DNA of 64,000 nucleotides from Holacanthus passer (Eukaryota > Chordata > Actinopteri > Pomacanthidae): the NCBI GenBank assembly GCA_025331565.1, contig JAFREQ010000011.1:12606001-12670000 (forward strand), read 5' to 3'. This document shows positions 26,801 to 36,100 of the stretch, one piece after another. How positions within the stretch are numbered: the stretch's first letter is position 1; each line of letters opens with the position of its first letter. The notes under the pieces are model-generated. The model saw nothing but the letters and a program-made list of their open reading frames with translations. It was not told the DNA's origin and did no database searches. Position numbers and translations under genes: made by a program.

Positions 26801-29800
26801 GTGGCCAACAGACGAGATGTAAAGCAAAGGAGCTGGAGCAGCGCCGCCTCCCCGGCGCACCCCGGAGGATACACGGACCACATTCAGGCTGCTTCTACCA
26901 CAATTGGCCGTTTCTCTGTGGTGAGCACTGAAGATGACATTACACAGAGGACGCGTTGCAGCCGCTACTCTGCCCCGCCTGACTTCTACTTGGACACTCC
27001 CCCTTCCATGGCCAAGCGGGGCTCCCTGCCTCGCGCCCTGACCTCGCCCTCTGTCCCTGTGGACATCACAGTCCACGCTCGTTTCCTCTCCTCAGACTCA
27101 GGGGCCGAGAGCAGCCCTGCGAAGCTGGCTTCCGCCACCCCTTCTCAACACACTCGCTCCGAGCGCAGAGGAAGTGACCTCATGAAGAGGGCCGTGGCCT
27201 TCCTGCGTCGCTCAGGGCGCAGCAGCAGTGTTCAGAGCTCTGACTCACCAAGCAGACATGGAGGTGTGCACGGCTCGGCCTATGCCAGCAGTGATAATGA
27301 CTCAGAGATGGAGGACTCGGACATGAAGAGGGAACTACAGAGACTCAGGGAGAAGTGAGTGTAACAAATGGTTTCTTTTTTGCCTTATTTAGTGTCTTTC
27401 CATGAAAAGATTTTGTCATTCACCTTGTAAGTCACCAGTATATTCCTGCCTCCGTCTCCTCAGACATCTGAGGGAGATCTCTGAGCTGCAGGCCAACCAG
27501 CGGGGGGAAGTGGAGCTGCTGTATCGCCGGCTCGGCAAGGCCCCTCCTCCCGGCCTGGGTCTCTCACACGTTGCACCACACGCCGGCCGAAGAAAGAGGT
27601 CCAGCAAGCACAGACTGAAGCCTGGCAAACTTCTCAGCCCCCTGGTTCAACAGTTTAGAAACGTCACAACCAAATCTAATGACTCCAGCAGATCCAGTGA
27701 GGAACTTTTCAGAATCTCCAGAATTGTAAGTTGAATATTTGCAGCAATAGGAGTACTCTGATGCTCGTGTGTGTGTGTGTGTGTGTTTTCAGGTGCTGCT
27801 ACAGGTACAGGTGAGCCTACAGTGAGTTTAAATGGCTCTCCAGCCAAAGGGTCTTTCCCCACTCACGGCAGAGCACGGTCATGCACCAGCCACCTTCCCA
27901 GCTCGACTTCAGAGCCCGTTCAGACTCAGCAGCCCTGTTCCCTCAAGGGCTCTTTGTCGTCTGATAACATTTATGCTGGGCTCCATGGAGATGGCACCGG
28001 CACACATGTTCCACCCGGACAAGGTGACCACCAGCAACTCACAACAGAAGATCTGAGCCGAACAGTAAACACATAGATTCACCAGAGGATTAATAACAAA
28101 GACTTTTTTTGTGGTGTTTTGTTTAATAAGGTTGGATATTTCATTGTGTGCTCCTCTTACCCTGCTGTCTTCTTTCCTCTTTGATTATACTCCTCTACAG
28201 GCTGGTCTAATTACCCTCAAACATCTGAGAGAGTGACCTATAAATCGAGTAGCAAGCCACGAGCTAGATTTCTCAGTGGGCCTGTGTCTTTGTCTATCTG
28301 TTTGTATCTCCTCTCTTCCAGCATAGCTTCACTTTTTTGTTTTCCATATTTTCTATTTCTCTACTTTCAGCTCACTGTTGTCTTCTTTTCTGTCTTTGCC
28401 AAACTATTCTGCAACACTGCTGGGTTTTCATTTGCCTCGTCCTTATCACGTGCCTTTATCCTGTATTGTTGCTTGCACAGAAATATATTGTTTATTCAAA
28501 CCCCTGAAGAGCAAAAATTTAAATGTAAAGACATAAATTGATTCAATGATTTTTTTTTTTAAATTTTAAACACAAATTTCTTTAAGCAAATAAACACCAA
28601 GCTTTTTGCCCAATACAATATTTAGTTGACTTGTTTCAGAAATTTGTGGTTTGGATAATCAAGGTTCAGTTTGATAGTACTGGGCATTATCTTACATCCT
28701 CCTACTGAAGTTTGTGCTTTTTGTCCACCTTACAACATACACATTTTTGTGACTTATCCACCCTGCATTAATAGACTTGGACTTGTGCATGCCATGTGCA
28801 CTAAAATCTGCCTTTTACTATTTCTGATCTCTCACCGCTCCTTAACCTCTCTCTCTTCTTTCTTATCTCCATCTCTCTAACACTCTAACACTGCACTTAA
28901 ATGTGGTGCTCACCTGGACTGTTTGCATGATTTTGCTAATACATGGACTGTCTTGTTTCAGGGGACTGATTGCTTTTGTTTATTTGTTTGTTGATTTTAG
29001 TTTGGTCCTTTGTTTTGTTGCAGCACTCAGCAGCTTTGTTTTGCACTGCATCCTGTTATTGAACATTATTACCAGCTCATGAATGAATGAATATCTGTGT
29101 AAAGTCTTTTTTTTCTTACAGGGTCAACACTGAAGCGACTGTGTCTGGGCAAAGAACGTGGCAGCAGTACGTAGATTTACAGTGTCTAAAATGAATCATG
29201 TTTATTTATATCAGTCTACTAATAAACATGGTATCGCTGTATGTGTGTTTGTGTGTCCTCTCAGGATCTGGAGCCGGACCAGGGGCTTTCAATCAGTCAC
29301 AGCAGCCGCCTGCCGGCGCAACACCTCCTTCTCATCAGCCAGTGATGGGACTGGCCCAAGCTCAGGCCAATAACAGCAACAACAAGACAGGCACATACAC
29401 TGGTGCATCCATTCATGCCAATGAAAACAACCTGCCTGAAGACTTGCAACGGCTGATGGATGACTGGGCCCAGGAGGTTCTTATTGTCACGCAAAGGCCG
29501 CGTACTAACTCTCTGAGCATCAGCAGGCAGCAGCTTTGGGATCAGGTTGTACCTCGAACACATGGACAACAGGCTAGTGCTTCAAACGTGAGTTACATGC
29601 TGGTTATGTACCAATCTGTATTCAATCAGCCCTGTGGTCATGAGAAACAAAATGATTCAAATCTTAAACAACCTTTATTTGAATTTACTTTATAAAAGAC
29701 AGTACAGGATGCCTTACATACATAATGAGGCCTGAAGTGGAGGAGTTGCACCGGCTTGCAGAGCCTCCCAATCAGGACACAAGAATTAGCAGTGCCAAAA

Positions 29801-30473
29801 ATGTTTGATTTGCCAAGAAATGGGCAAGATTAAAAATGAAAAATAGAATGATGAGGAAGCTACACACAACAAAAATAGCCAAAATGCCTAAAATTACTAC
29901 AGATGCAATCATTCTGTCATGAGTTGCATTCTGACTGCAGATTGACCTTCTAATACACATTAGCACATACTATAAGATTACTAATGGATGCCTGCACTGC
30001 ACCAATATCACCCCCTCAATGATCACAGCTATTCATGCACGAGTTTAGCTTACAGTGTTTTAGTATCTCATTGAAGGGATATTAATGTATGAAACACATT
30101 AGCACAAACAAACACAAGTTAATGTTATAATAGTTAATGTTAATATCTGCCCACTATGTAACCATTTTAGGTATCATCGTGGACAGCCCCCGGTCCAGAG
30201 GCCTGCCATCTTCCCCTGTCGTGGCCTGACAACCCCGGGTCAACGATGATGACCAGCCCCTCCAAAGGGCCCCATCCCAGTTATCAGCTACACTCTCCTG
30301 CTCCGTTCAGGGCCTTTTCCTCACCTCTCTCTGTCAGCCAGTGGCCTGGGTTTCTCTTCCCCCTTCCTTCAGGAGTCTTTGCCTTTCCTGCTGTGCCCTC
30401 AGTCCAGGACGCCCCCAGCCCCGTCCCAGCTCCATCATATCAGCCGCCTGACCCCAAAGCCAGGACTCTCTAA
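8742..30473 (+). CDS. wnk2: WNK2 serine/threonine kinase, 30-exon model
   Basis: WNK kinases lack the usual catalytic lysine in strand 3, sense chloride and osmotic state, and activate SPAK/OSR1, which then phosphorylate NKCC/NCC and KCC cotransporters. The joined model is 7,869 nt (2,622 aa), against about 2,300 in human WNK2. Order: kinase domain (about 191-450), PF1 autoinhibitory domain, a very long Pro/Ser/Gln/Ala-rich middle, a second PF-like domain (about 1525-1600), the SPAK/OSR1-docking motif RFSV (2064-2067), a coiled coil and the WNK C-terminal block. The assignment to WNK2 rather than WNK1/3/4 rests on the C-terminal exons (SERVTYKSSSKPRARFLSGP, LKRLCLGKE), the GAYQQP motif and the adjacent ninj1. 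All exon phases join. Alternative exon use is likely, so this is a maximal model. Confidence 0.95.
9417..13757 (+). other. wnk2 intron 1
   Basis: A 4.3-kb first intron. I see no exon in it. Landmarks are a T-tract at 10800-10821, a (TG)n microsatellite at 11818-11846 and otherwise unremarkable AT-rich sequence. Long first introns of WNK genes can hold alternative promoters, but no candidate is visible. Confidence 0.6.
13758..16668 (+). CDS. wnk2: wnk2 exons 2-5: kinase domain core
   Basis: Exons 13758-13930, 14571-14791, 15395-15552 and 16580-16668, each with canonical splice sites and agreeing phases. They encode HPNIVRFYDFWE, the catalytic loop HRDLKCDN (HRD at 319-321), DLG instead of DFG (340-342; in WNKs this loop helps bind inhibitory chloride) and the activation segment [20 protein letters not shown]. 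Ser354 corresponds to the activating autophosphorylation serine of WNK1 (Ser382). Catalytic residues are intact, so an active kinase is expected. The end of exon 3 to start of exon 4 splits the glycine of IGTPE. Confidence 0.96.
15574..15878. mobile_element. TIR-bearing MITE in wnk2 intron 4
   Basis: The ends are inverted copies: TTAAAGGACCAGTGTATAGG at the left and its near-complement ending CACACCAGACCTTTAA at the right. Together with the internal phrases this is a widespread percomorph miniature inverted-repeat element. It begins only 21 bases after the exon 4 splice donor. It has no coding capacity. Confidence 0.75.
16885..18226 (+). CDS. wnk2: wnk2 exons 6-7: end of kinase, PF1 domain
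   Basis: Exons 16885-17104 and 17959-18226. The kinase domain ends at NHAFFAEDTGVRVEL. The following IALKLWVEDPKKLKGK, AIEFTFDL and ESGFFLDCDVKIVGKSIRDR are the PF1 autoinhibitory domain, an RFxV-binding fold shared with OSR1/SPAK that restrains the kinase. The junction EM|VESGFF agrees with mammalian WNKs. The intron between them (854 bases) shows nothing assignable. Confidence 0.93.
18580..18887 (+). CDS. wnk2: wnk2 exon 8: Tyr/Gln-rich tandem repeat
   Basis: The exon starts SDSGVSSTMQLDD, resembling the degenerate serine-rich segment after PF1 in WNK2. It then encodes about four copies of a 13-residue unit of the form QLHQGPYQQPTAQ (variants with HLHQGAYQQTTG, QLHPGAYQQPAA, QLHQGPYQSQT). 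One unit is replaced by ASHENYTQASTH. Human WNK2 has only one related stretch (GAYQQPTA). It ends in phase 0. Confidence 0.85.
19014..19859 (+). CDS. wnk2: wnk2 exon 9: large 282-codon cassette, HSN2-like
   Basis: A single 846-nt exon with acceptor CAG and donor GTAGGT, phase 0 at both ends, so it can be skipped without a frameshift. It starts RHYSDPFVCQDNLLITEST and is Ser/Pro/Thr-rich. A less degenerate end includes HHIISRRTSSPTLSAYHP and LIERIEKRQSLDVPLF. Its place, just after the exon carrying the end of the post-PF1 region, corresponds to that of the neuron-specific HSN2 exon of WNK1. The correspondence is inferred from size, phase and position, not from alignment. Confidence 0.75.
20323..22746 (+). 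CDS. wnk2: wnk2 exons 10-14: proline-rich central region
   Basis: Exons 20323-20445, 20911-20943 (33 nt), 21149-21265, 21451-21873 and 22042-22746, all phase 0 at both ends, so each can be a cassette. Translation is Pro/Ser/Gln-rich and low in charge. Exon 14 (235 codons) is a run of Pro-Val-Pro-Ala-type units (for example VPAPASISISAT, PASIPMQVPTAVQALASAPV) and ends TLQQEPCVE. This matches the long proline-rich centre of mammalian WNK2 in character but not residue by residue. The 33-nt exon 11 is the least certain. Confidence 0.8.
23092..24285 (+). CDS. wnk2: wnk2 exons 15-20: second PF-like (CCT-like) domain
   Basis: Exons 23092-23141, 23228-23390, 23472-23588, 23680-23850, 23964-24006 and 24124-24285. 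They encode RKHHRKSARTRSRQEK, then VCNTGDKMVECQLETHNHKM and VTFKFDLDGDAPEEIATYM, the highly conserved second PF2 domain of WNKs, followed by an acidic helix (LLEKEIFIDQLKDIVDKAED). VYQQNVLHTGKRWFIICPVE spans the exon 19-20 junction and matches mammalian WNK2. The exon 19 donor (AATG|GTCAAA) is weak but is supported by the joined frame. Confidence 0.92.
24499..25370 (+). CDS. wnk2: wnk2 exon 21: large Ser/Pro-rich exon
   Basis: 872 nt. The start (EEGSSSTMSGGSGGFTYDVY) and middle are disordered. Near the end is a conserved island, GRGGFVDSTIKTLDEKLRN followed by LLYQEYAP, which corresponds to VGFVDSTIKSLDEKLRTLLY in human WNK2. Both splice sites are canonical (CTGCAG and GTAAGT). Confidence 0.92.
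25488..25733. mobile_element. Inverted-repeat MITE in wnk2 intron 21
   Basis: The left end (AAACAATCTCACCACAAGGT then CCATTAGTAGCTGTTCTGGA) and right end (CTCCAGAACAGCAACTAAAT then GAAGCTTGTGGTTCGATTGT) are imperfect inverted copies of about 45 bases. The phrases match a common percomorph repeat. The rest of this 1-kb intron is AT-rich with nothing else assignable. Confidence 0.6.
26401..27354 (+). CDS. wnk2: wnk2 exons 22-24: SPAK/OSR1-docking region
   Basis: Exons 26401-26458, 26585-26649 and 26780-27354. The third encodes TTIGRFSVVSTEDDITQRTR, holding the docking motif RFSV (2064-2067) that binds the CCT domains of SPAK and OSR1. RYSAPPDFYLDTPPS and YASSDNDSEMEDSDMKRELQ match mammalian WNK2. 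A second candidate, RFKI, spans the exon 23-24 junction (residues 2018-2021) and exists only if both exons are used. Confidence 0.92.
27464..30473 (+). CDS. wnk2: wnk2 exons 25-30: coiled coil and C-terminus
   Basis: Exons 27464-27696, 27793-28023, 28201-28299, 29122-29166, 29265-29587 and 30171-30473. They encode the coiled coil HLREISELQANQRGEVELLY, a basic segment (RRKRSSKHRLKPGKLLSPLV), QTQQPCSLKGSLSSDNIYAG, the C-terminal block TYKSSSKPRARFLSGPVSLS with TLKRLCLGKERGS, NNSNNKTGTYTGASIHANEN and a Pro-rich tail ending KARTL. The donors inside exons 25 and 26 were chosen by phase and by match to mammalian WNK2 (CCA|GTGAGG and CAAG|GTGACC); longer reading frames past them are intronic. Introns of 821 and 583 bases contain nothing gene-like. 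Confidence 0.9.
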
Positions 30474-32710
30474 TTTGAGTAGCATTGTGTCTTCCAATTC
30501 TGTTACCAAAAAGAAATCTCATGATAGGTCTAGTCAATCTTATGTGCATATACTGTATATATTTAACCAGCATGAATTTAACCATATGTACATAACCGTC
30601 TCCATTCTTAAGTTTTATGTTATTTGTTTCATTTGCATCGACATACCTCATGTCCATATTGAAGTACATAATCCTCGAGTGCAGTGTAATGGTAGTAGTA
30701 CATTAAAAGATGTATAATCAGCCCAATCAGGCTTAAAAGTGCAGATTTTTGCCAATGCTTACGTACATTACCACCCATTGAATGTACATAATTTACTGTT
30801 CATTCATGCTGTGTTTATATAAATAGTTAATGTTTGTGTTGCTCATATCACCCCTATATATAAGCTGCCGTGTGTATATATGAATTCTTGTTAGTCTGTA
30901 CATAGCTCCTGTGTTTGTACAGTTAACATTAGATGATCCATAGGTTGGTGCTGCAGATATGTGTCTTAATGCAACACCTTGTTAGCCACATCATGCCGTC
31001 ACTGTGAAGACTTGACATCCTGGTCACTAGGACCGGTTGCTTTATTCTGCTCTCTCAGTCCAAGGATAGGTTTCATTCATCATCGATGAAATGCTTCCAG
31101 CACAAGCGCTTGAAATATCCTTAAGAGATTTGAATGAACTTGAACTTTATCTTCAGGTGAAAAAACACCTGTGAGAGTGCCTTGAATTGCAGTTTCAATT
31201 TTACGAAGAAAAGCATTTAGATTCAAAGCAGACACTAGATATTATATATGTGCTTTCACCTTCAAAGGTAAATTATGTGATTTGAATAATGAATGTGGAT
31301 AAAAACATTTGATTTCGCAACAAAACATAATGAAACACTATAATCGGGTCATGTTGCAGTTCATGAAATATCACAGATTGTAGAAGAAATTTTGTTCACT
31401 GAAGTTTTCTTGTGGGATCGCTCTGCCACCTGCACCACCGCCTGCATGAATACACTGATATTCTGAATGTGCACAGGTTGACGTGGTGAGCTACAGGAGG
31501 ATATTGTTCGGAGAAACTGGCATTGAAACCATACGACATGCAGGGCTGAAGGACTCAACACAAGAGTCAAAATCATAATCATAACCATACCTCTACTAAT
31601 GCAATCTGTAGCTTTACATATTGTTGCCTTTGTGGTTTTTAAGAGATTACTGCGTGGTTGGTTGTTGTTTGATAAATGTTGATGATGTGATGATGTTAGA
31701 GGCACATGAAGAATGTGAATTACTGAGAAGCCACAACTGTTTGACATGCTATTTGTACAATGCATAGGTTTTCTAAATTATGTTTATTAGATTGCTGTCC
31801 TCAAAAGATCATCTGGCTCATACAGCTAATTGTGTGTATTATGGCTCTAATTTCAAAGATCTCCAACAAATATTACACTATCACGGTTTCAGTTATTTCA
31901 ATAGTGCGGCCTCAAAAACAACACTTTCAATACTTACTTCTATTTTATAACTTCTCTAATTCTCTCTGAAGTTTGTTGAATGCATCAGTGTAAAAATCCA
32001 TGTCAAGAAGTTGGATGGTTATAATGAGTCAGTTCCAGTCTGAGAGAGCTGTTCTAGACAGATTCCTTTGTGCAGTTTGGGCTGATGTCTTTGTGGTCAC
32101 TTTCCCAACTCATAGCCCCTTCAATTCTAAAATGCTTTTTTACAGTTCAAATGGTAATCCAGTGTATTGCACTTTTGCACAGTTGGGTGACTCAAGGACA
32201 GTGAAAATGATACAGCAGAGACCAATGTATCATGACTTTTACTCCAGAGTTTGGGTCAAGCTCCAGAAACGCTGGAACCTACATTTCCCGTAATGCAACT
32301 CAATATGTTCAAATTTTCCAGAGCCACTGAAAGACATGACATGTTATCACAAGCTAAATTGTATTTCTTGTGATGAGGAAGCTGAACTTAATGTATAAAA
32401 TTGCGGGATGCCCCTTTAAAATCTTTCCATGTTTGCACAGTGTGACAATATTTTGACTTAAACTGAATATTTGTCTTAAAAGCTTCAACCATGATATAGA
32501 TTTTTTTATTTTTCTTGAGATCATCTCCTATGCAGCTATTTCCTTTGTGCTTTACACATTAACTCCTGTCTTTGACCTCTTTAATGCTCGCAATGAAAGC
32601 TAGGTGTATGATTGCTTTTGCCTGCTCTATCACCTGTTTTCCTGCCATTTCCTGACCTCATCCTCGTCGGTACTCTTTCACAAAAGCTGTACATACTTGA
32701 AGACAGAAAC

Positions 32711-32716
32711 AATAAA
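32711..32716 (+). terminator. Probable wnk2 polyadenylation signal
   Basis: AATAAA about 2.2 kb past the wnk2 stop and 390 bases before the next gene. 30474-32730 would then be 3' UTR. It is AT-rich and has no coding sign. A weak element with phrases of a dispersed repeat lies at about 32000-32310. Confidence 0.5.
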
Positions 32717-33100
32717 TTCATTTTTGCTTGACACCATACAATATTAGTCATGTATGAGTTTCATTGACAGAGCACAGTGAACATATTGTCTGTGAATGTG
32801 TTGGACCCACAACATGAAACAAATGTAAAGCTCATATAAGCAGCAGAATTTGTGATGAATTTCATTTTTTTCATCCTGTCACGATTATTCCTGTTAGTGT
32901 TGTGTGTGAAGGAAAATGAGTGTGTGTGTGTGGGTGTGTTTTTTAGTGTGTGTGTTTTTGTCACGTGCAGGAGAGAGAAAAAGCCCCCTTTCTCTCTCTC
33001 CCCCTTTAAAAAAAAATATTTACACATTATTTCTGCCCTTATCTGTTTGAGTTTAAAAGACGGTTTGAGCTGCCTGGCTTGCACTCTGCTGGGAGCCAGG

Positions 33101-33172
33101 ATGGAGAGAGCTGTGGTGCAGATCACCCTCTTTGGGCTGCTGCTGGCTTTGGTTACCACACTACCCAGCAAG
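33101..33172 (+). CDS. ITIH exon 1: signal peptide
   Basis: 24 codons. The start context is GGATGG. Hydrophobic core LFGLLLALVTTL, ending PSK at a GTAAGG donor. It is followed by an 883-base intron with repeat debris. Confidence 0.88.
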
Positions 33173-36100
33173 GTAAGGACACCGAATCCTGAAGGACAGA
33201 GCGCCACATTGCAAGGAAACTGAATCTATTGACTATATTTTTGTCCCACCACCGATTAATTAAGAGATATCTGAGGATTGTGCACCTTTCGTGCAGCTGC
33301 AACACATTGAACTTTGCCTCTGATAAACATCAAAAAGTGCAGGTTGAAGGACCTGCTGACTCTCTACCTTCAGTTTTGCTTCATATTGTTCATATGTATA
33401 TGTAAGTTGCATTAAGATAAGATAGCTTTTATTGATCCCTCTCAGGGGAAATTCACTTGTTACAGCAGCTCGCAGAACAGGCAAATTGAAGTACAGTATT
33501 CAAAATAAACGCACATAAAGTGGCTAAGTTAAAAATAAGGCAGCAATAACAAAAAATAAAGTGGCAATAGAAAAAAACTAGAAAAAGTAGTAGTAGTACT
33601 AAATGAGGTAAAGTATTTACACTACGTTACCCGTTCTTTCCTTGTTAATTGACATCCAGAAGTATTTGACATACTATATTCATATGAGAATAAATATAAG
33701 TAGACCCATTCATTTTTAGGGTTAAGGCTTGGTAAAAGTCAACAATGCAATGTCCTCATTGCAATTGTGTAAATGTGTGTGCAAATGTGTATTTCTCATG
33801 TTATAGGACCATGAAGCCGTTCGGACTCCGATCCCTTGAGGGACAAAAAGCTGGTCCCTGTGATGTTAATCATTAAAATTTAGGGCTAAGACTTGAAAAA
33901 TGGGGTGTTTCTGCAATTAGACCAATGAGATTTCACTGATGCCACCCACCAATACTTTGTTTTTCACCATCATCTGATCTTTGGTCAGCTGGTTTTCAGC
34001 CAGCAAGATCAACTATGCTGTTTTTTATTGTGAAATGCCTCCTGTATTTGCTCAGGACGACTGGGACATCTACAGCTTTCACATCAACTCCACAGTGAAC
34101 AGTCGTTATGCCACCACCATCATCACAAGCCGCGTGGCCAATCGTATGAATGAGTCGAAGGAAATTGAATTCCACGTCCGGATTCCCAAGAATGCCTTCA
34201 TCAGCAAATTTAAAATGTGTGTGAAGCAAAAAATCATCTATATTTCCATGAATTTGCACATTAACAATTATACCTTAAAGAATGATGAAAATAAATCATG
34301 TGTGTATATAAATAAAGATTTTTTTCCTCGGTCTTCTTCAGGTTGATAGACGGCCAGGAGTACGATGGTGTTGTGAAAGCTAAAGAGGAAGCTCAGACTC
34401 AGTACACTCAGGCTGTGTCCCGTGGTGAAAGCGCTGGGATTGTCAGGTATGTGGATCAATTTATTACCAGGTCTTATACAGATGGGTTTTATGTTATATT
34501 TTTTCAGAAGAGTCTTGGGATGAGAGAGAAGAAAAGAAAATAATTCTCAAATTCTTTTCTCAAATTTTTGCTTATGTCTTGCAAAATATTGGCTTCTTCA
34601 GGTCTCTTGAATGCATCACATGAAACAATATAAGAAGGAGAAATCGCTCTTTAATTGAACTCTTCACAAATCACATCCACACTAAGGCCATAACCTGTGA
34701 CGAGGGGGCATTGCTTCATTTTAAGGGGTTACCAACCAGAAGCTGGTTGGGGACCTCTGCTTTAAAGCAATGATAATCATGTCTGGTCCAGTTCTGTAGG
34801 GAGGACCCTGGAGGAATTTAAGACCTCCGTGACTGTGGCTGCTCACAAAAAAGTCACCTTTGAGCTCACGTACGAGGAACTGCTGAAACGTAGGCTTGGC
34901 AAGTACGAGCTGCAAATCCACGCTCGACCCATGCAGCCCGTCAAAGACTTTAAGGTGTGTATTTCCTGTTGGTGTCTATGCAGCGATCACCCAGGAAAAC
35001 AATGCTGGGGAAACAACATCATCTATCGTCAGAGCTCCTAACTCTTCTATTTGATTTCATTCTCGATGCCAGGTCGACGTGCACATTAATGAGAATGCCG
35101 GCATCAGTTTCATCGAGGTGAAAGGCGGACTCAGCACCAAGGCCCTGGCTAATGCCATCACCAAAACACATGCAGACAAACAGGTACAGCCTACAGTTAT
35201 GGTCTGTATTTAACTCAGTTGTTATCTTATTCTGACCCATAGTTAACTCTTTAGCCATACTATACATAATGGCACTGGACACTGGACTGTTTGCACTGTG
35301 TATATGGACATACTGAACAGACATACTGGGTTATTGCTCATTCTTGTGCACATCTCTCTACAGCATATTCACTTTTTCAACAGTTTGCACTTTCTTGCTA
35401 AATGCCAAACTGCACTTTGTTGCACCAGTAGTGCTCAAAACTGTGCAGTGACAATAAGTGAATCTAATCAAACCAGATTCATCCTATTTCCAGGCGTGGG
35501 TGTATTTCTACCCGACAGAGGACCAACAGAAAACATGCGACAGCTGTACTGATCAGGGTATGAATGGAGACCTGGTTATTGTTTATGACGTCAACAGAGA
35601 CGCCTCACTGGGACGCATCAAGGTACGACAAGAGTTTCTTTCCCGATAGACTATGCTCTGTACATAATAATCTGTAAGAGCTCAAACAAACAAAAAAAAA
35701 AACATACTGAATGAAATGCATATTTTATCATCTGCTGTCTTTTATGCAATCTTTTCCTGACCAATCAAACTTTGCTTCTTCCTCCCCCAAGACATCAGAA
35801 GGGTACTTTGTTCATCACTTTGCTCCAGCTAGTCTTTCCCGCATACCGAAAAACGTTGTCTTCGTTATTGATCAAAGCGGCTCAATGCACGGCAGGAAAA
35901 TACAACAGGTACAGTTTTTGAAGAGTGTTAGTTTGTGACAGATTGCTGCTGTATTAACTACATGACGCACATGAAGAAAAGTTCTAACATGTGAATAATG
36001 TTTCTGCCCAGACCCGCACAGCATTAATCCATATCTTGAATGACCTGGCAGAAGATGACTTCTTTGGTCTTATCACTTTTGATAGCAGCATTTTTCACTG

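Noticed and set aside
27697..27734. Read-through of wnk2 exon 25 to a later GTAAGT at 27726
   Set aside because: It ends in phase 0, but exon 26 needs phase 1 and would hit a stop. The upstream CCA|GTGAGG donor restores frame and matches mammalian WNK2.
28024..28076. Read-through of wnk2 exon 26 to GTAAAC near 28065
   Set aside because: It does not give the phase required by exon 27. CAAG|GTGACC joins to GWSNYPQTSERV as in mammals.
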